Shown: in pieces, positions 53,836 to 64,000 of the stretch
How positions within the stretch are numbered: position 1 is the stretch's first letter
Layout of the letters: every line of letters starts with the position of its first letter
Source: Diaphorobacter sp. HDW4A
GTDB lineage: Bacteria > Pseudomonadota > Gammaproteobacteria > Burkholderiales > Burkholderiaceae_C
NCBI RefSeq assembly: GCF_011305995.1
Contig: NZ_CP049910.1
Span: 372,001 to 436,000 of the forward strand
Direction: 5' to 3'
Length of the DNA: 64,000 bases
Notes under the pieces: generated by a model
The model's database searches: none
What the model was told of the DNA's origin: nothing
Seen by the model: the letters and a program-made list of their open reading frames with translations, nothing else
Made by a program: the position numbers and the translations under genes

Positions 53836-53866
53836 GCAGGTGCCGGTCGGCATTCCCGACACCTGC
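53836..53866 (-). other. Stem-loop in the nosZ-nosR spacer
   Basis: GCAGGTG / CACCTGC arms enclose an inner TCGG / CCGA stem with a small bulge. No T run follows on the minus strand, so it is not a standard terminator. It may protect or process the nosZ end of the message. Confidence 0.5.
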
Positions 53867-53878
53867 TTTGTTTACCGC

Positions 53879-55816
53879 TTAGGCCTCGACGATCATGCGC
53901 GTGCGCATTTCAAGGTGCAGTGCGTGGCAGAAGTGCGTGCAGTACGCCCAGAACACGCCGGGCTGGTCGGCGATGAAGGTCACCGACTTGGTCTCCAGCG
54001 GATTGACGATGAAGTTGACGTTGTATTTGGGGATCGCGAACCCGTGGGTCAGGTCTTCGACCTTGTCCAGATTGGTCAGGATCAGCGTCACTTCGTCGCC
54101 CTTCTTCACGGTGAACTCGCGCATGCTGAACGCGGGTGCCTGCGAGGTGAGCTTCACCGTGACCTTCTTGCCATTGCGGAACACGCCAGACTCCTTGGGG
54201 TCCTTGATGGCAATTGGCGAATCGTCGAGCGCATAGACCTGCTTGGGCTTGAGCAGGTCGCGCTTGAAGATGATGAAGTCGTGCGGTTCGCCGCGCACCG
54301 GGTGGTCGGCCAGCAGCACCATCTTCTCGCCGGAGATGTCGATGAGCTGTTCGTTCTCGGGGTGCAGCGGTCCCACGGGCAGGAAGCGGTCCTTGGAGAA
54401 CTTGCAGCCCACGGCGATGAACTTGCCGTCCGCCGCGCGCGTCTCGGATTGCGATCCGTTGATGTGGCCCGGCTGGTAGTGCACGTCGAGGCGGTCGACC
54501 ACATACTTGGCGTTCTTGTCGCCCGCGTGGAACTTGATCGCGGCGTCCACATTCCACTTCACGACCTGGCTGTCGAGGAACAGCGTGGTGAACGCGTTAC
54601 CGCGTCCGTCGAAAGCGGTGTGCAGCGGACCGAGGCCGAGTTCGACTTCCGCGACGATGGCGCTGTCGAGCTTCTCGAGCTTGCCGTCGAACCAGTCGAG
54701 CACCTTGGCGAGTTCGATCACCGTGGCGGTGGGTGAGAGCTTGCCCGCGCAGATGAAGTACTTCGCGTCGGGAGTGGCGTTCACGCCGTGCGGGTTCTTG
54801 GGAACGCTCACGTAGGCGACGAGCGCGGTCTTGGGATCCTTGTTGGCTTCATGCGTTCCGTCAACCACGGGCACCTTGGAGTTGCCGAAGGTCTTGAACT
54901 TGCCCGCCTTCACAGCCTCTTCGATGCGGCCGATGTGAAAGAACGAACATGCGTCGCGCTCTGCGGACATCATGTCCTCGTAGTGAATGCCGTTCTCGGT
55001 GTTGTACTGGTTGGTGGCAGCGAGTTTGCCGTCATACGACGTGGCGACCAGATCGCAGTTGCCATCCAGCAGCACCTGCCAGCGCACTTCCATGGTCTCC
55101 GCATCGACGCAGCTGAACAGCGAGCGGTACTTCTCGGGCTTGTTGGCATCGGTTCCGTTGTTGGGCAGTGGAATTGCGAACTCGCCCCCGCAGAACACGC
55201 GCGTGGTGTAGTTGATCGCCGGATCGACCGGGTCGGCCTTGTCCGGGAAGATGCCGTGGAAGCCCTGCACGTTGGGCAGTTCGGTGATCTTGTCGCAGAC
55301 GAAATAGTCGAGACGGATGCGGGCCACGCGCGAGTTGATCTTGTCGTTGATCCACGCATAGCGGCCGTCGTAGTTGCCGTCCTTGTACGAGGCGTGCGTG
55401 TGGTGCGTGTCACCCACGAAATACTTCAGATGACCATCGGCCTTGGTGCCCATGATGGCCTTGGATTCATTCGTGATGCCCCAGCCGACGAGCGCATCGG
55501 GCACGAAACACGGAATGCGCAGCAGCTCGCGACCCGATGGCAGACCGAGCACCCGCATGTCGCCGGTGTGGCCACCGCTCCAGAGGCCGTAGTAGGTGTC
55601 GAGCTCACCGGGCTTGAGGTGCACGTTCGCTCCGGCATGCGCGGCAGGAACCGGTGCGGGCGCTGTTGCCGGGCCTGCCGCGCTGGGTGCTGCGGCCTTG
55701 TTGTCATTGCAGGCCACGGCGCCTACTGCAAGCCCCGCCAGCGCGGCGGTGTTGATGAATCTGCGACGGCCCATACCGGAGTTGTCGTTGTGCAGATCTG
55801 TTTTTTCCTGGCTCAT
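53879..55816 (-). CDS. nosZ: Nitrous oxide reductase NosZ (Tat-exported, clade I type)
   Basis: NosZ reduces N2O to N2 in the periplasm with a CuA and a CuZ centre. The protein has 645 residues. The twin-arginine signal is GRRRFINTAALAGLAVGAVA with Cys at about 36, then an Ala/Pro linker (about 42-63). The seven-bladed propeller carries His ligands such as GDTHHTHASY and LGPLHTAF. The C-terminal cupredoxin holds CuA with WAYCTHFCHALHLEM. The Tat signal and nosR in the operon place it in clade I. ATG 55816 has AGAGAGG upstream and overlaps the preceding small gene by 4 nt. Confidence 0.97.
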   Translation of the reverse strand: MSQEKTDLHNDNSGMGRRRFINTAALAGLAVGAVACNDNKAAAPSAAGPATAPAPVPAAHAGANVHLKPGELDTYYGLWSGGHTGDMRVLGLPSGRELLRIPCFVPDALVGWGITNESKAIMGTKADGHLKYFVGDTHHTHASYKDGNYDGRYAWINDKINSRVARIRLDYFVCDKITELPNVQGFHGIFPDKADPVDPAINYTTRVFCGGEFAIPLPNNGTDANKPEKYRSLFSCVDAETMEVRWQVLLDGNCDLVATSYDGKLAATNQYNTENGIHYEDMMSAERDACSFFHIGRIEEAVKAGKFKTFGNSKVPVVDGTHEANKDPKTALVAYVSVPKNPHGVNATPDAKYFICAGKLSPTATVIELAKVLDWFDGKLEKLDSAIVAEVELGLGPLHTAFDGRGNAFTTLFLDSQVVKWNVDAAIKFHAGDKNAKYVVDRLDVHYQPGHINGSQSETRAADGKFIAVGCKFSKDRFLPVGPLHPENEQLIDISGEKMVLLADHPVRGEPHDFIIFKRDLLKPKQVYALDDSPIAIKDPKESGVFRNGKKVTVKLTSQAPAFSMREFTVKKGDEVTLILTNLDKVEDLTHGFAIPKYNVNFIVNPLETKSVTFIADQPGVFWAYCTHFCHALHLEMRTRMIVEA

Positions 55817-56235
55817 ATCGGCCTCTCTGAGGACTGTTGAAAGAAAAGGGAAACACGTGAAGGGGGTGCTCGCGCGGGCGGCGGCGCTGCGGTCGGTGCG
55901 ATGGGGAACACCAGCTGTGGTGTGACCGATGCATTGAAATTTTTGACGGGAAACTCGACCGGCTTGTCGATGGAGCCTGGTGTCATCGAGTGTGCGGCGC
56001 ACAGCGTGCAGTCCATGCCGTGAACGCTCGCGGGGCGGGCCTTACTGCCGACACCATTGTCGTCGTGCACGACGAGCTTGGCCTTGCCATGGGTGCCGCA
56101 GACCACCTCGAGGCGCGAAGGATTGAGCAGCGGCGAAGCGAAGGCTGCGCCCATGCCGAGCATCAACCAGACGACCACGCCGACGCGCCATCGGCGCAGG
56201 CTCTGGAGGATCGTGTGGTGTAAGTGGCTAAGCAT
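55813..56235 (-). CDS. Small DUF2946-like exported Cys/His protein ahead of nosZ
   Basis: The protein has 140 residues. One N-terminal hydrophobic segment (about 16-34, WRVGVVVWLMLGMGAAFAS) acts as signal or anchor. The centre has VVCGTHGKAKLVV and HGMDCTLCAAHSM, a C-x-H plus C-x2-C-x2-H arrangement like DUF2946 proteins. These occur near copper and TonB genes. It overlaps nosZ by 4 nt (ATGA), so its product is made in step with NosZ. A copper or redox helper role is inferred. The start is uncertain: ATG 56235 is preferred to a GTG at 56280. Confidence 0.65.
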   Translation of the reverse strand: MLSHLHHTILQSLRRWRVGVVVWLMLGMGAAFASPLLNPSRLEVVCGTHGKAKLVVHDDNGVGSKARPASVHGMDCTLCAAHSMTPGSIDKPVEFPVKNFNASVTPQLVFPIAPTAAPPPARAPPSRVSLFFQQSSERPI

Positions 56236-56300
56236 TTCTGTGACTTCATATCCCGTCTTGAGCGGGTAATGAATCGTCACATCGCGACCGTTTTTTTTCC

Positions 56301-56314
56301 TTAAGACAGATCAA
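56301..56314 (-). promoter_or_regulatory. FNR/DNR-like box between the nosZ and nosC units
   Basis: On the minus strand it reads TTGATCTGTCTTAA: a perfect TTGAT half-site and a weak second half. It lies 66 nt before the first gene of the nosZ unit, as expected for anaerobic Crp/FNR-family control of denitrification genes. Confidence 0.45.
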
Positions 56315-56330
56315 TTTACCAATAGGTAAA
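56315..56330. promoter_or_regulatory. TTTACC-AATA-GGTAAA inverted repeat in the nos control region
   Basis: A perfect 6-bp-arm inverted repeat abuts the FNR-like box in the divergent nos promoter region. It is a candidate second operator, regulator unknown. Confidence 0.4.
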
Positions 56331-56441
56331 ACGGATCACACTAGTTGCACGGTTGTTGGAGTTGAAGGCAGAGAGGGTTGGATTCAGGCTCTCGCATCGC
56401 GGCAACCGGACAGGTTTTCAAACAAGGAAGGGAATAGAGAG

Positions 56442-56831
56442 ATGAGCTCCACGACATTCAAATTGGCATCGTTGGCATTGGTTCTGGCGCTGGCCGCCTG
56501 CGGCAAGAACGAGGCTCCGCAGGCCCCCGCGTCGGCACCAGCGGCAGCCCCCGCAGCCGCGCCGGCCGCACCCGAGAACGTGCTCGGAAAGAGCGCCTAC
56601 AACAAGACCTGCGCGCTGTGCCATGGCTCCGGCGTGGCGGGTGCTCCCAAGATCGGTGACAAGGCAGACTGGGGCCCGCGCATCGCGCAAGGTGCGGACA
56701 CGCTCTACAAGCACGCCATCGAAGGCTTCAACGGCAGCAAGGGTGCCATGCCCGCGCGCGGCGGTGCGCCGACCATGTCGGACGATGACGTGAAGGCGGC
56801 CGTGGACCACATGGTCGGTCTGTCGAAGTAA
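56442..56831 (+). CDS. Monohaem cytochrome c lipoprotein (NosC-like)
   Basis: The protein has 129 residues. The lipoprotein signal is MSSTTFKLASLALVLALAAC, lipid Cys at about 20, followed by a long Ala/Pro tether (about 24-45). The haem motif is CALCH (about 57-61) and the distal Met lies in AMPARGGAP, the pattern of cytochrome c5-type proteins. It is divergent from nosZ and 15 nt upstream of nosX. It could donate electrons to NosZ from the membrane surface. Name by context only. Confidence 0.82.
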   Translation: MSSTTFKLASLALVLALAACGKNEAPQAPASAPAAAPAAAPAAPENVLGKSAYNKTCALCHGSGVAGAPKIGDKADWGPRIAQGADTLYKHAIEGFNGSKGAMPARGGAPTMSDDDVKAAVDHMVGLSK

Positions 56832-56846
56832 TCGGATGGAGGCCTC

Positions 56847-57920
56847 ATGACGACACAGGATCGCGCGCACGCTGACTTGTCGACCAACGCGCGCAGGCGG
56901 ATGGTGCTGGCGCTGCCCTTGCTCGGTGCATTGCCCTACTGGGCATTGGCTGCGGATGCAGAGTCACAGTCCAAGGTACGCCTCGCCAAACGCAGCCGGG
57001 TGCTGATGGGCACGCGCGTTGATGTGATGGTGCCTGCTCGAAACGCGGCAGAGCTGTCTTCGCTGTTCGAGGCCATCGATGCGGCCATCGCGCGCATGCA
57101 GGGCCTTGAGCAACAGATGAGCCGCTACCGCAGTGACAGTGAGATAAGCCGCGTCGCGGCATTTGCGGGAAGCACGCCGACCCGTGTGTCGCCCGAGGTG
57201 ATGGCGGTGTTGCAGCAGGCCAAGCGGCTGCATGAGCAGACCGGCGGCGCGCTTGACATCACCATCGGTGCGGTGCGTGGCTGGAGCTTTGAGCCCGGCA
57301 AGGAGCATGTGCCATCCGATGCCGAAGTGGCGCGCGAGATCGCATTGGTCAACATGCGCGATCTGGTGCTGGAGCCGCTCGCCGGCACCGCGTTTCTGCG
57401 TCGCGAAGGCATGGCGCTTGATCTGGGCGGCGTCGCCAAGCTGCCGATTCTGCAGGCGGGTCTCGCGAGCCTGCAGCGTGCGGGTCTGGGCGATGCACTG
57501 ATCAACGGCGGTGGCGATGTGCTGATTTCAGGAACCAACCATGGCGAGCCTTGGCGTGTGGGTGTGCGCGATCCGAATGCGCCGCAGCGATTGCTCGGCC
57601 GTCTGTCACTTGTCGGGCGCGGTATCGTGGCCTCGTCGGGCGACTACGAAAGAGCGTTCATGCGCAATGGTCAAAGGTTGCACCATGTCCTCGATCCGCA
57701 CACCGGCTGGCCGGTGCAGGGCGTGCACGGTGTGGCGCTCAGAGCCGAGCGGGTGGAGGAGGTCAACGGCTGGGGCGCTGCGCTGATGGTGGGCGGCCCG
57801 TCGGCGTTGAAGGAGTTCGGCGCGCATCATCATGCCGTTGATGTGATGGCGGGGTTGAGCGACGGGTCACATTGGCTGTCGAGCGGCATGCGAACGCGGC
57901 TTGCATCGGAGGCGGCATAG
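56847..57920 (+). CDS. nosX: FAD:protein FMN transferase, NosX/ApbE family
   Basis: This enzyme attaches FMN to a Thr of target proteins, here most likely NosR. The protein has 357 residues. The N-terminus (RRRMVLALPLLGALPYWALA, about 17-36) looks like a Tat-type signal. The ApbE fold shows MGTRVDVMV, RYRSDSEISR, GALDITIGAV, LDLGGVAK, ALINGGGDV and HHVLDPHTGWPV. It follows the NosC-like gene by 15 nt and is likely cotranscribed with it, divergent from nosZ. Confidence 0.92.
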   Translation: MTTQDRAHADLSTNARRRMVLALPLLGALPYWALAADAESQSKVRLAKRSRVLMGTRVDVMVPARNAAELSSLFEAIDAAIARMQGLEQQMSRYRSDSEISRVAAFAGSTPTRVSPEVMAVLQQAKRLHEQTGGALDITIGAVRGWSFEPGKEHVPSDAEVAREIALVNMRDLVLEPLAGTAFLRREGMALDLGGVAKLPILQAGLASLQRAGLGDALINGGGDVLISGTNHGEPWRVGVRDPNAPQRLLGRLSLVGRGIVASSGDYERAFMRNGQRLHHVLDPHTGWPVQGVHGVALRAERVEEVNGWGAALMVGGPSALKEFGAHHHAVDVMAGLSDGSHWLSSGMRTRLASEAA

Positions 57921-58071
57921 TCGCAAGTGAGTTGCCTGCGGCGCATGAAGCTGGAGCGTCCCAGACGAGGGCAGCAGAGTAAGGTTCGCCCCGCAGCGAC
58001 GGCTGCGTTCTCCTGCCGATTTGCGTAGTAATTCGAGAGCGGGGGAAAGACGCGAAGCACCTCAGGGAGCT

Positions 58072-58917
58072 TCAATTCCCCGGCTTCTGCGCCTGTTCGC
58101 ATTCCACATCGAACAGCTCGCGGTCCGCGAGCGTGGTGCCGATGCGCATGGCGCTCAGGCACCCACCCCAGATGCAGCCCGTATCGAGCCCCAGCAGGTG
58201 CGGGCGGTTCACGAGGCCAAGTGTGGACCAATGGCCGAAGGCAATCAGCGTGTCGGCCGTCCTGCGGCCCGGTACATCGAACCATGGCATCAGGCCTTCG
58301 GGTGGCGTGGCGGCGCTCTCGGTGCTAGCGAAATCCATGGCGCCCTCGCTCGAGCAAAAGCGCAGTCGCGTGAGTGCGTTGATGATCACGCGCAGCCGGT
58401 CGGTGCTGCGCAGATCGTCGCTCCAGCGGTCGGGCAGGTTGCCGTACATCTGCGTCAGGAACGCAGGCAGGTCGGGGCCCTGTAGCAGTTGCCGCACCTC
58501 GTCTGCATAGGCCAGAGTGTCGTCGAAACTCCACTGCGGAAGTACGCCCGCATGCACCATGAGCATCTGTTCGCCGTTCTGCGAAAACGAGCGCGCCAAG
58601 GGCTGGTGGCGTACCCACTCCAGCATCGCGTCCCGGTCATTGGCGTCGAGCACGCTTGCCAGTGTGTCGCGACGCGATGGATGGCGCGCGCCGTGCGCCG
58701 CTGCAAGCAGGTGAAGATCGTGATTGCCAAGGAGTGCGCGAACGCTATCTCCGAGCTCCATCGCCCGGCGCAGCACACCTGCTGAATCGGGGCCGCGATT
58801 GACGAGATCGCCAAGCAGATAAAGCGTGTCTCGACTGGCGGAAAAATCAATGTGTTCCAGCAGGCGGGTGAGGGCGGCATTGCATCCTTGAATGTCGCCG
58901 ATAAAGTAATTGGCCAT
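58072..58917 (-). CDS. apaH: Symmetrical diadenosine tetraphosphatase ApaH
   Basis: This enzyme hydrolyses Ap4A to 2 ADP and also decaps NpnN RNA in the family. The protein has 281 residues, normal length. The metallophosphatase motifs are GDIQGC, GDLVNRGPDS, GNHDLHLL and VHAGVLPQW, with a late FGHWSTLG. MANYFIGDIQGCN is the family start. It is a single gene. The 151-nt gap toward nosX (57921-58071) shows no gene. Confidence 0.94.
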   Translation of the reverse strand: MANYFIGDIQGCNAALTRLLEHIDFSASRDTLYLLGDLVNRGPDSAGVLRRAMELGDSVRALLGNHDLHLLAAAHGARHPSRRDTLASVLDANDRDAMLEWVRHQPLARSFSQNGEQMLMVHAGVLPQWSFDDTLAYADEVRQLLQGPDLPAFLTQMYGNLPDRWSDDLRSTDRLRVIINALTRLRFCSSEGAMDFASTESAATPPEGLMPWFDVPGRRTADTLIAFGHWSTLGLVNRPHLLGLDTGCIWGGCLSAMRIGTTLADRELFDVECEQAQKPGN

Positions 58918-59170
58918 GAAGCGGAGGGTTTGTTGAGTTCGGGCAATCGTTGAGACTGATTGTCTCTCAGGACGACACCTCCCCCTTTTTCATGCGTGCA
59001 ATGCTCGGCTCCATCGTCGGCCTATTGCCGGCATGAAGCTGGGCGTTAATGCGTAGATTAGTAACGAACTGAATCAATGAGGAGGTCTTTTGCAGACGCC
59101 ATGCATGAGCGGACCGCTCAGAAGTGCTGGTCTGAAATGTCATCCATATGCCCCTTGTTTGAGCTTTGTT
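58918..59170. other. Spacer between apaH and the IS element
   Basis: No supported gene is present. A very short frame from ATG 59101, preceded by GAGGAGG (59080s), would end at the IS after 27 codons once the insertion is removed, and does not resemble a known protein. A T5 run follows the GAGAC/GTCTC hairpin, on the plus strand only. Confidence 0.35.
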
Positions 59171-60221
59171 GCGGTAGTGGGCTTTGTTGCATAAATCGGT
59201 CTGAGGCTAAGTCTCCCCAAACCCCAGACGTAGTTATGCCACGGCCACCGTCTGGGGCGTGCCCAGCTCGGTGAAGCGATTGAGGATGGATGCCCGGACA
59301 TTGAGCTCGGCCACCTGTCGCTCAAACGTCCTAGCCATCACCTTCTCGCCTAGGCGCTTCAAGCAGTTCATCTTCGTCTCCACCAAGGACCGACGGTGGT
59401 AGCCGCTCCAGCGCTTCCAAATAGTACGGCCCAACTTCTTGCACGCTTTGACCGCTTCGTTGCGATGCGCGAATGCCAGACCTTTGCGCAACCTTGCGCC
59501 TTTGCGAGGAGGAATGACGGGGATGGCTTTGCGGTGGTGGCAGGCTTCATGCACGTCTTTTGTGTCGTACGCGCCATCGCCTGTAAAGCTGGCAACTATT
59601 TCATGGCTTGGTATTTGGCCCAGTAGCCCTGCAGCTACTGGTGAATCACCAACTTCATTGGTGGTCACCACCATGGCCCGTATCTGCATATTTTCTGCAT
59701 CTATGCCAAGGTGCACCTTGCGCCACTGACGGCGCCGCTCGGCGCCGTGCTTCTTTGTTTTCCACTCGCCTTCACCCAAGAACTTGATCCCTGTGGAGTC
59801 GGCAAGCATGTGCAAGCCGTTGCCACTTGGGCGGTAGTGCACCTGAACATTTATACCTTTTTGTCTGCGACACACCGTGCTGTAGTCGGGGGCTGCCCAA
59901 GGTAGGCCAGCCATTTTGAGCAGCGACTGCACCAGCCCCAATGTCTGACGCAGGGGCAAGCCAAACAAGCATTTGATGGTCAGGCAAAACTGGATGGACG
60001 CATCTGAGAACGTCTGGTTGCGCCCACGCTTGCCGCTCGCAGGAGCCAGCCACTGCATGTCTTTATCCAGCCAGATGCTCAAGTCGCCTCTAGCCTTCAG
60101 TGCTGCGTTGTACGCCTTCCAGTTTGTGGTGCGGTACTTGCGCCGTCCCCAGTTCGTCTCACTCATCATCCGAGCCTACTACCGCTGCGGCCCGGATTTG
60201 TGCAACAAAGCCGCGGTAGTG
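59171..60221. mobile_element. Intact IS5-family (IS903-group) insertion sequence with 9-bp target duplication
   Basis: The element proper runs from 59180 to 60212 (1033 bp). Its ends are GGCTTTGTTGCATAAATC on the left and the complement of GGCTTTGTTGCACAAATC on the right (17 of 18 match). Direct repeats GCGGTAGTG flank it at 59171-59179 and 60213-60221. A 9-bp duplication and the single DDE transposase frame fit the IS903 group. Identical duplications suggest a recent insertion. Confidence 0.93.
59234..60169 (-). CDS. IS5-family DDE transposase
   Basis: The transposase has 311 residues and fills the IS. The N-terminal DUF4372-like/IS5 domain (about 1-110) is followed by the catalytic core. 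The DDE acids are visible as ADSTGIKFLG (first Asp), FTGDGAYDTK (second Asp) and VETKMNCLKRLGEK (Glu). It runs opposite to the neighbouring hns-like gene. The frame is complete, so the element is probably active. Confidence 0.93.
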   Translation of the reverse strand: MMSETNWGRRKYRTTNWKAYNAALKARGDLSIWLDKDMQWLAPASGKRGRNQTFSDASIQFCLTIKCLFGLPLRQTLGLVQSLLKMAGLPWAAPDYSTVCRRQKGINVQVHYRPSGNGLHMLADSTGIKFLGEGEWKTKKHGAERRRQWRKVHLGIDAENMQIRAMVVTTNEVGDSPVAAGLLGQIPSHEIVASFTGDGAYDTKDVHEACHHRKAIPVIPPRKGARLRKGLAFAHRNEAVKACKKLGRTIWKRWSGYHRRSLVETKMNCLKRLGEKVMARTFERQVAELNVRASILNRFTELGTPQTVAVA

Positions 60222-60249
60222 TGTAAAGAATCCGTGAATTCACCCCATA

Positions 60250-60280
60250 TTGAATGAGGGCGGGATTTTGTTTATATAAT
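60250..60280 (+). promoter_or_regulatory. Candidate promoter of the H-NS-like gene
   Basis: A consensus -10 TATAAT lies at 60275-60280 and a -35-like TTGAAT at 60250-60255, with a 19-nt spacer. It starts 38 nt inside from the right end of the IS. The insertion thus removed or changed any upstream control but left the core promoter. Confidence 0.5.
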
Positions 60281-60318
60281 CACTTCACATTCATTAATTT
60301 CACTTGATTGGCACAACC

Positions 60319-60618
60319 ATGACAGATAGCTACAAAGACCTTCTGAAGCAACGCGAAGACCTTGAAAAACGAATCAATGACGCGCGTCGCCAGGAGCTTT
60401 CGGCTGCTGTGGCTCAAGTGCGTGGTCTGGTGGCTGAATACGGCCTGACCGCTCAGGACGTTTTCCCAACAGGTCGCGGTGCACGCAGCGGCTCGGCTAC
60501 TTCCGGCGTGAAGGTTGCCCCGAAGTATCGCAACCCTGAAACTGGCGAAACCTGGACTGGCCGTGGCAAGGCTCCGAAGTGGATTCAGAACCAGGATCGC
60601 GAGCAGTTCGCCATTTGA
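60319..60618 (+). CDS. H-NS family nucleoid protein
   Basis: The protein has 99 residues, the usual size for betaproteobacterial H-NS-like proteins. The N-terminal coiled coil (about 1-45, LLKQREDLEKRINDARRQEL) allows dimers. The C-terminal DNA-binding motif KYRNPETGETWTGRGKAPKW is the classic H-NS sequence. It represses AT-rich, often foreign, DNA in this group. An IS element inserted about 100 bp upstream could change its expression. It has its own terminator. Confidence 0.93.
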   Translation: MTDSYKDLLKQREDLEKRINDARRQELSAAVAQVRGLVAEYGLTAQDVFPTGRGARSGSATSGVKVAPKYRNPETGETWTGRGKAPKWIQNQDREQFAI

Positions 60619-60697
60619 TTCGGCGAGGCAGTCTCCAAGATCGATGTCGCAAGACGTCGGTCGGCATGATTCGACTGGCTCTTCGATTCTCAAGAAT

Positions 60698-60725
60698 AAG
60701 TCCGCTAAATGCGGACTTTTCTTTT
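60698..60725 (+). terminator. Terminator of the H-NS-like gene
   Basis: Stem AAGTCCGC / GCGGACTT has loop TAAAT and then a T-rich tail (TTCTTTT). It lies 79 nt after the stop. Confidence 0.88.
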
Positions 60726-61222
60726 GGCTGATTGCCGGATGCCTAAATGATTGGCAATTCATTGATCATTGCGCGGAAATTCAGCTTTTGATTGCACCAT
60801 TGTGGGTATTGCTTACGACCAATGTGGTGCCGGGTGTGTTAGCCCGGCATGAGTGGTTCATTGGTGCAACGCCGGTGTGATTCTCTACTTCCTTGTCTAT
60901 CCTATATGGAAAGCTCGGTTAACTTTTTTGTCTGAACTTTGGTGGCTTTTCTGAATCTGCATGTTCTCGGGGATCTCGATTCATGATATCTCGATGGCGC
61001 GGGGCAATTTTGTCATTTTGAATTTAGAGCAGGGGCCTTTCGTTCGAGCTGCATTTGGGGTCTGTGGAGTCCGGAGATCTGCAAAGGCCAGAAGGCGCCG
61101 CGCGATGCACTCCCCCTCGATCTGATTTTTGTGATCAATGTAGGGGATTGCCTGGAATTGAGTAGGGCGTGCTCGCTAAATGCTTGTCGGAAAAGGTTTT
61201 CTGAGCAAACAGGCCTGCGGTG

Positions 61223-61244
61223 TCGCACGGTTATTTTCGTGCGA
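61223..61244 (+). other. Hairpin in the acnA leader
   Basis: TCGCACG / CGTGCGA arms have an 8-nt AT-rich loop, 61 nt before the acnA start. It may act at the RNA level. There is no evidence beyond the fold. Confidence 0.35.
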
Positions 61245-61305
61245 TGGCGAAACATCTCAGTGACTGCCAGAATGTGAGCTGACGATTTCAAACGGAGCCC
61301 ACCCC

Positions 61306-64000
<2,695 letters not shown>

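Larger units (their letters stand above)
60619..61305. other. Non-coding, low-GC region between the hns-like gene and acnA
   Basis: This 687-nt stretch is lower in GC than its neighbours. It contains the hns terminator (60698-60725) and a hairpin near acnA (61223-61244). Several short open frames exist on both strands, but none looks like a protein or has a good ribosome site. Part must hold the acnA promoter. Confidence 0.45.

Noticed and set aside
57921..58071. Possible riboswitch or small RNA between nosX and apaH
   Set aside because: Only weak GC-rich hairpins without a recognisable consensus. Both flanking genes end here, so a leader RNA is not expected.
59077..59274. Small frame entering the left end of the IS element
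   Set aside because: Without the IS it stops after about 27 codons from ATG 59101, and the protein is not familiar.
60515..60880. Possible small gene after the H-NS-like gene
   Set aside because: It overlaps the hns gene and its terminator, has no ribosome site and no recognisable sequence.

Overview
The window is high-GC chromosomal DNA from a betaproteobacterium. The best fit is Comamonadaceae (Comamonas, Delftia or Acidovorax type). The grounds are a multicomponent phenol hydroxylase with paired DmpR/AphS-type regulators, a LigJ/LigK-type pair from the protocatechuate 4,5-cleavage pathway, a Bug-type binding protein, a cytochrome-linked urate hydroxylase and a clade I-type nos cluster. 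Species is not assigned.

Layout. (1) 1-4428, minus strand: phenol hydroxylase genes dmpKLMNOP, with dmpP cut by the window edge. They are transcribed from a sigma-54 promoter and lie divergent from a dmpR-like activator and an aphS-like GntR repressor (4719-7190). (2) 7420-10377: a large surface protein with five DUF11 repeats. (3) 10711-12594: cytochrome b561 plus two YceI proteins. (4) 12662-16749: two regulator-led units, marR-FUSC exporter and tetR-acyl-CoA dehydrogenase, each with visible palindromic operators. (5) 17506-21490: maeB and an NCS2 purine/pyrimidine permease. (6) 21895-26458: serine hydrolase, MFS exporter, LysR and IclR regulators. (7) 26599-29091: a multidomain secreted nuclease/phosphatase. 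(8) 29251-32024: Bug protein, LigJ-type hydratase, LigK-type aldolase. (9) 32208-43924: purine catabolism (M20 hydrolase, UraD-AllC fusion, PuuE, GntR regulator, UraH, XdhC, PuuD, BMP-type binding protein, guanine deaminase). (10) 44092-47510: dcd, a zinc metallopeptidase, rhlE. (11) 47571-57920: nosLYFDRZ with a small DUF2946-like gene in front of nosZ, and divergent nosC-like and nosX genes. (12) 58072-64000: apaH, an intact IS5-family element with a 9-bp target duplication, an H-NS-like gene, and acnA cut by the window edge.

How the genes work together. Together the purine genes cover guanine to xanthine, then urate to allantoin to allantoate and onward. Xanthine dehydrogenase itself is absent, with only XdhC present. 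A shared motif, TTGTATACACTTT, lies in front of the NCS2 permease, the gntR/uraH divergent pair and puuD. This suggests that the GntR protein controls scattered purine genes, including one about 16 kb away. The nos genes form a tight operon with several 4-bp overlaps.

The most notable non-gene feature is a family of intergenic elements with long inverted-repeat arms, present in four forms at about 16.9, 32.1, 37.5 and 42.3 kb. No CRISPR array, tRNA or rRNA was seen.
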